This document shows positions 36,635 through 45,003 of a stretch of 64,000 bases of DNA, piece after piece. The position numbers and the translations under genes are program-made. The notes under the pieces are model-generated. The model searched no databases. It saw nothing but the letters and a program-made list of their open reading frames with translations, and was not told the DNA's origin. The DNA is from Fructilactobacillus fructivorans (GTDB lineage Bacteria > Bacillota > Bacilli > Lactobacillales > Lactobacillaceae), in assembly GCF_001434095.1 (NCBI RefSeq), contig NZ_AZDS01000002.1, positions 124,001 through 188,000 on the forward strand, written 5' to 3'. How positions within the stretch are numbered: position 1 is the first letter of the stretch; each line of letters begins with the position of its first letter.

Positions 36635-37582
36635 TTAATTTTCAAAATCTTGCATCATTTCATCCACCACTTCTTTGACACTCTTAATGTCATGGATGTC
36701 GTTAATGCCAACGTCGATGGAAATCACCCCATCATCCAATTTGCCGTCAAGCATGGCGGGTCTTACCCCACCAGCCTCACGAGTTTGTTGATAGGTATCC
36801 TTAACACCGTTGTTAAATTCCTTGGCCCACTTATCAGCCATTGGGTTCTTGATGGAACGTTGGTTAGGTGAAACAAGGACAACGTCATCAACCGTGGAGT
36901 CAATGATCTTTTGTTTAGCGGCGTATGAAGTCCGGTTTTCGTCGGTTACGATGAACCGCGTTCCGACGTAGACACCTTGAGCACCGAGGGCAAAGGCAGC
37001 TCGTACACCACGAACGTCCATGATGCCACCCGCGCCAACAACTGGGATGGAAACGGCGTCCACAATTCGTGGAATGGTAGTGAAAGTTCCAAGTCCAGTG
37101 GTTGGGATAATGCCTCCCTCGTCGTAACCAGTGGCAATTAAGATGTCGACACCGAGGGACTCAGCCTTCTTGGCACCTTCAACCGACGGATTGAGTTCCC
37201 GAAAGATCAAGGTACTCCCAGAATCCTTGATTTCCTTAAATAACTTTGGATTAATGGCTCCAGATAAAATGAAGATTCGAACCCCCGCATCGAAAGCGGC
37301 CTTAAAAGTCTTGTCAGGATAGGCAAAGTCGTCTTCACTGTTTACGATCATGTTAACCGCGAACGGTTTGTCAGTGAGCTTCTTAGCCTCTGCAATCTGC
37401 TTCTTCAGCATTTCGGTGGCATCCTGATCAGGACGTGTTTTACCAGCATTGGGGCCAAGGGTTCCCATTCCCCCAGCGTTTGAGACGGCAGCCACGAACT
37501 TGGCGTCGGTCAACCAGTTTAATGAAGCTTGAATAATGGGATATTTAATTCCTAAAATTTTAGTAATTGGACTTGTTTTCAA
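36635..37582 (-). CDS. Nitronate monooxygenase-like FMN oxidoreductase
   Basis: Product of 315 residues with a TIM-barrel FMN-binding pattern: NKYPIIQ-like IKYPIIQASL, SNAGGMGTLGP (about 34-44), then ATGYDEGG (about 150), VVGAGGIMDVRG and GAQGVYVGTRFI. This is the 2-nitropropane dioxygenase/nitronate monooxygenase family, which also includes the FabK enoyl reductases. The EGGxxPTTGLGTF region is closer to the detoxifying NMO group than to FabK, but this is not decisive. Single gene with its own promoter region and terminator. Confidence 0.85.
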   Translation of the reverse strand: MKTSPITKILGIKYPIIQASLNWLTDAKFVAAVSNAGGMGTLGPNAGKTRPDQDATEMLKKQIAEAKKLTDKPFAVNMIVNSEDDFAYPDKTFKAAFDAGVRIFILSGAINPKLFKEIKDSGSTLIFRELNPSVEGAKKAESLGVDILIATGYDEGGIIPTTGLGTFTTIPRIVDAVSIPVVGAGGIMDVRGVRAAFALGAQGVYVGTRFIVTDENRTSYAAKQKIIDSTVDDVVLVSPNQRSIKNPMADKWAKEFNNGVKDTYQQTREAGGVRPAMLDGKLDDGVISIDVGINDIHDIKSVKEVVDEMMQDFEN

Positions 37583-37805
37583 TTGAATAACTCCTTACTT
37601 ATTATTAGTTAGTTATACATACATATTTTAGTAGAAAATGCATTAGAAGCAAACTAAAACGATTTGTGATTGATTGAATGACAGTTGAATTAATCTGTAA
37701 CTTCCATTAAGACCTGCGATGACCGTGATTACGTTCCTTTCAAAAATCATTAGTCATTTGGTGAAGTGAAATCCTTATAATGAGCAGTATGTTAAAAGGG
37801 GCGAA

Positions 37806-38720
37806 ATGATGAAAAAAGGAAAATTAAAGCGGTGGCACAAGGTTGTCATCGCACTTGTAATTATCGTTATTATCTTGATTTTTGTGGGAACCTACTTTCT
37901 ATTTAACTTCGCGTTCAAGCGGGGTGGATACAGTACTCAGGTCGGTGAGAAAGTGAATACAACCTGGATCAAAAAACAAAATCCGCAGGTTTGGCACCAG
38001 ACTAACAAGAGTGGGTTGAAGTTAACGGCGTACTACTTGCCCGCTAAAACAACTACCAATAAAACGATGATCGTGGTTCATGGCTACGGGAGCACGGGAC
38101 ACAAGATGAATAACTACATTCGGATGTTTCACGATGATGGTTACAACGTGCTGGCACCGGATGATGAATCGTTTGGTCGCAGTCAGGGAGAGTACGCTGG
38201 CTATGGCTGGAAGGATCGAAGCGACATTGTGACCTGGATGAACATGATCGACCAGAAAATGCCAACTGGTCGGCTGGGGATGTTTGGGATTAGTATGGGC
38301 GCTGCGGCCGTGTTGTTCACGTTGCCAAAAGCTCCCCATAACGTTGACTTTGCGATTGCCGACTGTGGCTACAACAGCATCTACGACGAGTTAAAATACG
38401 AACTCGGCACGTTGTTCCACCTGCCAACCTTCCCGATCCTGCCGATTGCCAGGATCTACGGTAACATCTTCGCCAAGTATGATTTTTACGCTGCCAATAC
38501 GAAACAAACGCTGGCTCATAACAAAATTCCGCTCTTTATCATCCATGGAAATGCGGACAAGTTTGTTCCCGTAAAAGACGCGTACATTAACTACCAAAAT
38601 GATCATGGTCCCAAAAAGTTGTGGATTGTGAACCATGCGACGCATGCCGATTCTCTCAATAAAGAGGGCCATGTATACGTGGAAAAGACCAGGGCGTTTT
38701 CGGAACAGTACTTTAAGTAG
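37806..38720 (+). CDS. Membrane-anchored alpha/beta hydrolase, paralog 1
   Basis: Product of 304 residues with one N-terminal TM (about residues 12-34), so the catalytic domain is outside the cell. Alpha/beta hydrolase features: oxyanion segment VVHGYGS (about 90-96), nucleophile Ser163 in GISMG, an acid in GNADKFVP (about 255), and a His in NHATHAD (about 284). It resembles YqkD/BAAT-like serine hydrolases. A close paralog is at 56856-57773 with the same layout. Substrate could be a lipid, cell-wall ester or peptide; unknown. Confidence 0.88.
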   Translation: MMKKGKLKRWHKVVIALVIIVIILIFVGTYFLFNFAFKRGGYSTQVGEKVNTTWIKKQNPQVWHQTNKSGLKLTAYYLPAKTTTNKTMIVVHGYGSTGHKMNNYIRMFHDDGYNVLAPDDESFGRSQGEYAGYGWKDRSDIVTWMNMIDQKMPTGRLGMFGISMGAAAVLFTLPKAPHNVDFAIADCGYNSIYDELKYELGTLFHLPTFPILPIARIYGNIFAKYDFYAANTKQTLAHNKIPLFIIHGNADKFVPVKDAYINYQNDHGPKKLWIVNHATHADSLNKEGHVYVEKTRAFSEQYFK

Positions 38721-38816
38721 GACTTGGAAATGCCAGAAAATCAAAGTAATTAATTGATTTAACGCTAAGAATGTGTTTGAGTGATGATAATTAATGAAGT
38801 ATAGAGGAGGTAAGGG

Positions 38817-39677
38817 ATGAGAAGAATATGGAAATGGATCATTGGGATTGCGGTTGTTCTAGTCGTCGTCGGACTTGGTGCATATCAGTTTGGATACAAA
38901 CCCGCTCAGTCGCCCAAAACCGTCACACTAGGCTCATATGGTCCTGATACTCAGGTATGGGAATACATTGCCAAACTACCTGAAACCAAGAAAGCCGGAA
39001 TTAATTTACAGGTCAAAGACTTTTCTGATGGTGTAAGTCTTAACAAGGCTACCGTTGAGGGTCAGGTTGACGTGAATGCCTTTCAGATGGAAAGTTATTT
39101 GAAATACTTTAATCAGAATAACAAGAAGGGCAAACTGGCGGTTCTAGGAACCACTTATCTTGAACCAATGGGACTCTATTCTAACCGGTATAAGTCCGTC
39201 AATGCGATTCCCGATAAGTCGACGATTGCGATTTCTAGTAATCCAGCCAACACGGCTCGTAGTTTGAAACTCCTCCAGAGTGCTGGTTTGATTAAGTTGG
39301 GTGGAGAACCCAAGAATGGACTTTATCAACCCAGAAACGTGACGGATAATCACAAGGATTTGAAATTCCGTGAGGTTGATGACCACACGGGTCCACGTCT
39401 GTTGAATGATAAAACCGTTGCGGCCGTTGTCATTGGCAACACCATGGCACTTCAAAGTAACCTGAACGTGAAAAAGGATGCCATTTATCATGAACAACTG
39501 AATGAGGATACTAAGGGCAACATTAATGTGATTGCTACGAACGCTAAGAACAAGAATGATCCTAACTACAAGAAGTTAGTGAAGTTATATCACAGTAAAC
39601 CAGCGCAGAAATACATTAAGCAGAAGTTTCATGGAACCAAAATTGATGTAAATAAGCCAGCCAGTTATTTTAACTAG
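38817..39677 (+). CDS. MetQ/NlpA-family substrate-binding protein, paralog 1
   Basis: Product of 286 residues. After a basic start and one hydrophobic segment (about 7-25) comes an NlpA-type periplasmic-binding fold: TVTLGSYGPDTQVWEYI, QGQVDVNAFQ-like (GQVDVNAFQMESYL), LEPMGLYSNRYKSV, IAISSNPANTARSLKLLQSAGLI, and a C-terminal PNYKKLVKLYHS block. The family binds D/L-methionine for MetNIQ importers. There is no lipobox and no Cys anywhere in the protein, so it cannot be a lipoprotein; it must be anchored by the uncleaved N-terminal helix or secreted. No metN/metP genes adjoin. AGGAGG precedes ATG. Confidence 0.88.
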   Translation: MRRIWKWIIGIAVVLVVVGLGAYQFGYKPAQSPKTVTLGSYGPDTQVWEYIAKLPETKKAGINLQVKDFSDGVSLNKATVEGQVDVNAFQMESYLKYFNQNNKKGKLAVLGTTYLEPMGLYSNRYKSVNAIPDKSTIAISSNPANTARSLKLLQSAGLIKLGGEPKNGLYQPRNVTDNHKDLKFREVDDHTGPRLLNDKTVAAVVIGNTMALQSNLNVKKDAIYHEQLNEDTKGNINVIATNAKNKNDPNYKKLVKLYHSKPAQKYIKQKFHGTKIDVNKPASYFN

Positions 39678-39690
39678 CAGGGATAAATGA

Positions 39691-39727
39691 GACCAAGGAG
39701 AGGTTAAATGCTCCTTGGTCCTTTTTT
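39691..39727 (+). terminator. Terminator of MetQ-like gene 1
   Basis: GACCAAGGAG (39691-39700) and CTCCTTGGTC (39711-39720) followed by a T-run. Confidence 0.92.
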
Positions 39728-39762
39728 GTGGTTAAAAAATATTAATAATCACAAGAAGTTTC

Positions 39763-39775
39763 GTAAACGGTTAAC
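39763..39775. promoter_or_regulatory. LacI-type operator copy 1
   Basis: GTAAACGGTTAAC, a LacI-family-like operator, recurs almost unchanged at 41138 and 41382, on both sides of the broken LacI gene. Apart from this site, a small unconvincing frame and two hairpins, 39728-40026 shows nothing I can call a gene. Confidence 0.55.
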
Positions 39776-39945
39776 TAGTGATGAAATATAAGTTAAACAT
39801 TGAAAATGCTGCGTTATTTTCACAAGTATGCCACAGAAGGGGTGAAGAAAGGCGTATTTTCCGTGTTATTCTTTAGACACTCCAAAAACATATTGCTTTC
39901 ACAACGCTTTTCTTACTTCTGGAGACACATAGCTTCACACTCCCC

Positions 39946-39977
39946 AAAATGCCACTTAGTAATAAGTGGCATTTTTG
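39946..39977. terminator. Terminator-like hairpin
   Basis: GCCACTTA and TAAGTGGC arms with ATTTTT to the right. No intact gene ends here, so it may be left over from a lost rightward gene behind the operator at 39763. Confidence 0.6.
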
Positions 39978-39984
39978 TTTGGAA

Positions 39985-40020
39985 AATAAAAACCGATTAA
40001 GTGACTAACTTAATCGGTCT
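39985..40020 (-). terminator. Terminator of the broken LacI gene
   Basis: CCGATTAAGT (39993-40002) and ACTTAATCGG (40008-40017), with a minus-strand T-run. Confidence 0.8.
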
Positions 40021-40026
40021 TAAATG

Positions 40027-41014
40027 TTATTCAAACGTAGCATGAACCATGTAGCGCTTTTTATTTAGATCCACTTGCTTGTTGATGATGTCGTACATCA
40101 GTTGAGCGGAGTATTTTCCCATTTTGTACGCATCAGTTCGGATACATTTGGTACGTGGGTTAATTAAATTAACGATCTTAGAACTCACAAAGCCCGTGAT
40201 ATTTGGAATTTTTTCTTTATCAATCACGTTGTTTCGCAGTAATCGTGGCAAAAGGTGCAGTAACCATTGTTCCGTCAGGCAGAAGATTAAACTGTTGGGT
40301 TGGCGTTTCAACTTCATGGTAGGCATGATTTAAGGACGTCTTGGAGTGACCCGGTTTGACAATGGTAATATCAGGTTCAGGGTACACGTATTTAATTCCC
40401 GCAATTCGTTCCCGAACTACCTTCATTTCACTTTCAGCGTTGGTAACCAGGATTAACTTCTGAATGCCTAGGTTGTTTTTAAAAAAGGAGCCGGCTTTTT
40501 GGGCAATTTCAAAGTTGTTAGCAACGATGTTGTAGAAAAAGCCGTCATTAATCGATTTGTCGGCTAGGATGACCGGAAAGCGCGGCTTTAATAGTTCGGC
40601 AATGTCCTTAATGTGTTCGTTGACAGGATGAATGATGGCGCCCCTGATCAGACTTGTATCCAGAGAGAGAAAGAGGTCCCGCTCATTTTTGTATTTACTG
40701 GCTGAATTGATTAGTAACGGAATGTACTTATACTTTGATAATTGGTCTTGAATACCCTCAAACATCCGAATCGAGAAGGGATCTTCAATATCAGAGACAC
40801 CTACCGCAATGATACTCCCACTGTCATTTTGGCAACTGAGTCGACGAGCCATTGAGTTCGGCACATACCCGAGATGACTAATGGATCTTTTGATCCGATT
40901 TGCCGTATTCTTGGACATTGAATTCAAATGGTTATTTAAGAACCGTGAAACGGTTGCTGTCGACACATTGGCATGCTTGGCAACGTCGGTAATGGTGACA
41001 CGTTTCTTGTTCAT
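40027..41014 (-). pseudogene. LacI-family regulator with a single-base frameshift
   Basis: The first 230 or so residues from ATG 41014 are an intact LacI regulator start: HTH ITDVAKHANVSTATVSRFLNN, hinge LGYVPNSMARRL, then a sugar-binding domain. Around 40316-40322 homology jumps to the frame ending at 40027, which supplies the missing end (SLIFCLTEQWLLHLLPRLLRNNVI in part, and TGFVSS). Removing one G of the GG at 40318-40319 restores AYMKLKR, which aligns with AYEKLKR of the intact paralog at 60790-61770. Joined, the protein would be about 328 residues, equal to the paralog. Without the C-terminal third the repressor should not fold or bind inducer. A sequencing error is the alternative. Confidence 0.8.
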
Positions 41015-41137
41015 TTTTCACTTCCTCAATTTATTTCATAAATGATTAGATAAAAATATCATATCCAATAAAATTATAAAAAGCAAAATGTTATTACATA
41101 ATACTTAGATTAATCATAAGAATTTGGAGCAAATTGA

Positions 41138-41150
41138 GTAAACGGTTAAC
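41138..41150. promoter_or_regulatory. LacI-type operator copy 2
   Basis: GTAAACGGTTAAC, identical to copy 1, upstream of the broken LacI gene on its 5' side, where an autoregulatory site would be expected. Confidence 0.55.
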
Positions 41151-41222
41151 CACTTACGTATTTAGGTATTGGAGAGTGAAAATAACTCATTTTCATTGTT
41201 ACAGGTTAAAAGTGGGATAAAT

Positions 41223-41299
41223 GGCGGTCTAGAGCAGTTAGGATGAATTATTGCTTGTAGAATTTCTGAAATTCCTTAATGGTTTACAACTTGACCGCC
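41223..41299. repeat. Long imperfect inverted repeat in decayed region
   Basis: GGCGGTC (41223-41229) pairs with GACCGCC (41293-41299). Between them lies the perfect palindrome GAATTTC-T-GAAATTC (41260-41274). No T-run follows, so it is not a standard terminator. Origin unknown. Confidence 0.4.
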
Positions 41300-41381
41300 G
41301 TGTATCGCTGAAGGTGCAATGTTAACGAGAGAAACGGGGAGGTTAATTTGTGAAATTTATATGGGAGTCTAAATAATTTGG

Positions 41382-41394
41382 GCAAACGGTTAAC
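41382..41394. promoter_or_regulatory. LacI-type operator copy 3
   Basis: GCAAACGGTTAAC, one base different from copies 1 and 2. It lies upstream of the decayed rightward segment, as expected for an operator that once controlled the dehydrogenase remnant and its neighbours. Confidence 0.5.
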
Positions 41395-41740
41395 TATAGG
41401 CGGAGTAGTAATTTGCTGCGCAAAAAGGGTCTGATTTGTGAAAATAAATTGTAAAATGGGACCGTACTAGCGATTTCATTCTCTATAATTATAGATAAAT
41501 CAACCAAGAGAAGGTGTAAGCGATGGGCAGAGGATAGCTTCATGAAACGTTAAAATTTCAGCAACGAACCAGAGAAAATAGACGGTTATACTTATGAGAA
41601 AACCGTGAGTATTCATCAAGTAGCTTTCAAAACAAATAATTAAAAGATCAATACTTTAAAACAAACTAGTTCCTAAATGTGGTTACAAGTGTGAGGGATA
41701 AAACATAAATAAGTAAACAAACATATAAAAAGATCCTGGC

Positions 41741-42021
41741 GGTTTCTTTAATATCGAGTTAATTAATTTTAAGGGTGGGCTTTTCGGCGTTAATGCTTGT
41801 ACGCATGGCTAGTGAGTAAGTAAAACTCGTGATGTTTTCCTCTCTGCAAGGGGATGGAGGGAAATAAAACAATTTGACGAAGAACATCATTCTCAAGTTG
41901 CTTCTTTAAAAGCAGATCTCATTCATAAAAACACTCCCAGAAAATTGTGAGATTTGTCATTAAAAATTTCAAACGCATTAACGGTTTAGTTAATAACGTT
42001 GGTATGCAGAGGAGAAACAAT
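41741..42021 (+). pseudogene. Remnant of a short-chain dehydrogenase/reductase
   Basis: Conceptual translation gives FKGGLFGVNACTHG (41768-41809), which aligns residue for residue with the SDR start xKGKxALVTGATHG. Two stops (TAG, TGA at 41810-41815) follow, then VFLSARGW, SQVASLKADL and NTPRKL in the same frame, another TGA at 41948-41950, and a one-base loss in the A-run at 41962-41966. In the shifted frame comes NFKRINGLVNNVGMQRRN (41965-42018), matching the SDR motif LVNNAGxQRR typical of gluconate 5-dehydrogenase-like enzymes. The catalytic Tyr-x-x-x-Lys half is missing. About seven residues seem deleted after THG. Confidence 0.65.
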
Positions 42022-42061
42022 CCGAGTACTAGTACGTAATGGTTTAAAGTATGAGAACCTA

Positions 42062-42099
42062 AAAGAGAGACCTTGTCATGACAAGGTCCCTCTTTTTTT
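42062..42099. terminator. Bidirectional terminator
   Basis: Near-perfect palindrome around CCTTGTCATGACAAGG, with AGAG/CTCT arms and a T-run, between the decayed segment and the acyltransferase gene. Confidence 0.9.
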
Positions 42100-42111
42100 A
42101 CTAATAATATT

Positions 42112-43997
42112 TTATTTAATGGCGTGTTTTAAAACGTTCTGGGCCACAAAAGTGGCATACTTTGGAGCTCCTTGATTATTTGGATGAGCTTGGTCCGAAT
42201 ACAACCAGCTTGGATGTTGATTGATGTAATCGTTCCAGTCAATAATGTATAGGTTCTTATATTTCTTTTGCGAGTCCTTTAGCATGGCGTTTACTGAGTT
42301 TTGCCATGTTTCGGTTGGAATGTGAACATTAATCCAGAAGACATTTCGTTTTGGTCCGGCAATGTCCATAATTTGTTTCATAGTTTCTGGAGAAATATTT
42401 CCGTTCGTTCCGAGTCCGATGATGACGTTTTTCCCTAGTAATCCCTGATTAGCTAAACTTTTAATGTCAGGGACCGCTGCAGCGGGTTGACGTGAAACTT
42501 GAGCGTCAATGTAAAAACGGGGAAAATCTTTTGTAAATCATCATGTCCAGCTAACATAACGGAGTCACCAACGGCAGTTCCAGAGAGGTTCTGGGCCTCC
42601 TTTACCTGGGCAGCCGTTAAACCATTCTTTTCTAATTGACTTTGATCTTTGTTTGAACTTTTAACTTTTTTGCCACTCTTAATATCTTTAGCAAGATTCT
42701 TATTGTTTTCTTTTTCAGTTTTAGCGTTTTTCTGAATTCGATTAGCAAGCTCCGTATGGTTAGCTTGCTTAGGATTAACGGTCGTTGACTGGAGGATTCC
42801 CACGCCACCAATGATGGCCAAAATGCCTAGAATAATCTCACGAATCCTAGTGTGACTCATGAAATGATATAGTTCACTAAAAAGTTGTTTGTAGTCGTAT
42901 TTACCGAAGGGAACTTCCACAAAGCGATACGATAATTCTGAGATTCCCACGATCAGTAAAATTTCGATAACGGCGTATAGCAACTGATGGTCAGCTACGT
43001 TTTTAAATTTATCTTCAAAAAAGATAAAGACGGGCAGTTGATAAACATAGATTTCATAGCTCCGTGATCCGATCCAATCAAAGATTGGATTAGTCATGAG
43101 CCAGTTCCATTTTCCGATGTTGGATAGGATGGCCCACATGATCAGGACCGTAAAGAGTGAGAATAGAACCATTCCACCGCGATAGAGGAATTTAGACTGA
43201 GCACCAACGGTAAAAATGAGCCAGACCATACCAACAACACCGACCAGTCCAACAATATCGAAGAAAATCTTTTGTCCCTGATCAGAGTTTTTAACCGTTC
43301 GACTGCTAGGCCAGATAACGGCGAGGGCAGCTCCCAATAGAATTGAGAACATTCGGGTATCAGTTCCATAATAGACACGGCTTGGATCAGTTCCAGGCTT
43401 GAATAGTACGGCCATGAGGATGGCCGACAAGATTGATAATCCAATGGCAACGAAAAAGACGCTCTTTTTGTTTAAACGACCATGTTTATTTTTATTGAAA
43501 AGGTACAAAAGGATGACGATAATTAAGGGCCAAATTAGGTAAAATTGACCTTCAATTGCTAACGTCCACAAGTGGGTGAACGGTGATTCTGATCCAGCAA
43601 AATTCTGAAAGTATGACTGTCCGTTAGCGATTTCATACCAGTTATAGACGTACGCGAGGTTGGTAACCACGCTCTGCCATAGGTTTGCTAACAAATTTCG
43701 TTGGAATAAAGTGATGTAAGTTGCCGTTGCAAATAACATTACGATCAACGTCGGATATAGCCGTTTTAATCTTTTGTACCAAAAGTGACCGTAACGAAAG
43801 TGACCAGTTGATTGGTATTCATTAATTAAATGGTCGGTAACTAAGTATCCCGATAGTGTTAAAAATACCGGCACCCCTAAATATCCACCACTGAAAATAT
43901 TTTGATTAAGATGGTAGAGAATTACGCAGATAACTGCTAGGGCTCTCAGTCCTGTAAACCCAGTAATAAAACGATTCTTTGAAGTATTTGTTTCCAT
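42112..43997 (-). pseudogene. OatA-like acyltransferase, frameshifted before the SGNH domain
   Basis: From ATG 43997 an acyltransferase-3 membrane domain (about ten TM helices, FTGLRALAVICVILYH at the start) runs to about residue 380, then a Lys/Asn-rich linker and the start of an SGNH hydrolase domain (AVGDSVMLAG). At the G-run 42519-42522 the frame shifts. The original frame stops at 42453, but the alternative frame continues the domain perfectly to 42112: FYIDAQVSRQP, IIGLGTNGN, NVHIPTETWQ, and the catalytic DQAHPN. One missing base (a C on the coding strand) explains it. Intact, it would O-acetylate peptidoglycan or another envelope glycan and protect against lysozyme. A homopolymer sequencing error cannot be excluded. 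Confidence 0.82.
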
Positions 43998-44040
43998 AAT
44001 TAAAATTCCCTACTAATTAATAATTATTAAATTCCGACCA

Positions 44041-44079
44041 AAAAAGACTGCCAAACAACATTATTTGACAGTCTTTTCA
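44041..44079. terminator. Bidirectional terminator
   Basis: AAAAGACTG and CAGTCTTTT arms with inner CAAA/TTTG pairing, downstream of the surface protein gene at 44101. Confidence 0.8.
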
Positions 44080-44100
44080 CTTATGGTTCATTAAGTTAAT

Positions 44101-44880
44101 TTAGTGTCTAAAATGATGTGCTTTTCTTACGCGATACCAGACAAACGCACCAATGCCGACAATTAAAATGACAATTATGCCACCGATCATCCATGGGGTA
44201 TGATCCCTTTTAGCTGATTTTTTTGTTCGATCGTCTTTTTTAGCTTGTTTGTCTTGCTTACTTTGCTTCTGATTGTTTTGCTGCTTTTGGGATTCTTGAT
44301 TGGCTTGATTCTTTGAGTTATCTTGCTTTTTATTTTGTTGATTAGGTTGGTTCTGATTGACTTGCTTGTCAGTAGAATCGGCTTTGCCTTGGTTAGCGTT
44401 ACCTAGCTTTTCGCTATTATCATCTCCATTGGTTTTGGCTCTGTCATTTGCGTTATCAGTCTGGGGATCGGATTTGGCATTGTTTGCCGGTGTTGTGGCA
44501 TTTCCGCCTTGCCAATTACCTGTCTGGCCTGCTTGATTGAGTGGTTGATAAGCAATTGTGACCGTCATTGACTGGCCACCAGCTGGGTAGGTGTTGCCAC
44601 CATTATCAGCTCGGTTACTTCCAGTGACATATCCTGGGATGTTAGGAACATCATTGGATAAATCAAGCATGCTGTTGGGAGCACCGTAAATGACTTTACT
44701 AGAACGGATTGGTTGTCCGGTTAGGGCGTTGACGTATTGAACAACAACACGTCCCTGAGCGGTACTCTCCGAAACGTTTGGATCAGCATGAACCGAGTTT
44801 GGATGGCTTATAAAGAATCCACCACTAAATAGAGTAGTACCAACTAAAAGTGAAAGGGCAATTTTCTTAATGTTCATCAT
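44101..44880 (-). CDS. Cell-surface protein with MucBP-like domain and C-terminal anchor
   Basis: Product of 259 residues from ATG 44880 (GAGG 6 bases upstream). A signal peptide with probable cleavage after SVHA (about residue 32) is followed by a 70-residue MucBP-like beta domain (VVVQYVNALTGQPI, then MTVTIAYQPL), a long Asn/Gln/Lys-rich low-complexity spacer (about 115-225), and a C-terminal TM helix with a basic tail (WYRVRKAHHFRH). There is no LPxTG sortase signal, so it is held by the TM helix. Likely an adhesion or surface-exposed structural protein. Confidence 0.85.
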   Translation of the reverse strand: MMNIKKIALSLLVGTTLFSGGFFISHPNSVHADPNVSESTAQGRVVVQYVNALTGQPIRSSKVIYGAPNSMLDLSNDVPNIPGYVTGSNRADNGGNTYPAGGQSMTVTIAYQPLNQAGQTGNWQGGNATTPANNAKSDPQTDNANDRAKTNGDDNSEKLGNANQGKADSTDKQVNQNQPNQQNKKQDNSKNQANQESQKQQNNQKQSKQDKQAKKDDRTKKSAKRDHTPWMIGGIIVILIVGIGAFVWYRVRKAHHFRH

Positions 44881-44956
44881 AACCATCCTCGCTATGTATT
44901 TTGTTATAAAACCCAGAAGCCATTATACAACAAAATAGGGGGGTAACTAGAGCGAA

Positions 44957-44999
44957 TAAAAAAGAATCATTTCCAAAATAAATAGAAATGATTCTTTTG
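44957..44999. terminator. Bidirectional terminator after guaA
   Basis: AAAGAATCATTTC (44961-44973) and GAAATGATTCTTT (44985-44997). The minus-strand T-run serves guaBA. Confidence 0.85.
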
Positions 45000-45003
45000 A
45001 TTT

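Larger units (their letters stand above)
41015..42111. other. Gene-poor 1.1-kb segment of decayed DNA
   Basis: No frame here looks like an intact gene. It holds two LacI-type operators (41138, 41382), an inverted repeat (41223-41299), a good ribosome binding site and ATG at about 41525 that meets a stop after four codons, the dehydrogenase remnant at 41741-42021, and a terminator at 42062-42099. The order operator, ribosome binding site, broken frames, terminator reads as a former rightward operon that has lost function. Apart from the dehydrogenase, I could not identify what it encoded. Confidence 0.6.

Noticed and set aside
39800-40000. 66-codon frame read as a gene
   Set aside because: No ribosome binding site, no recognisable domain, and the 3' end runs through the terminator-like hairpin at 39946-39977.
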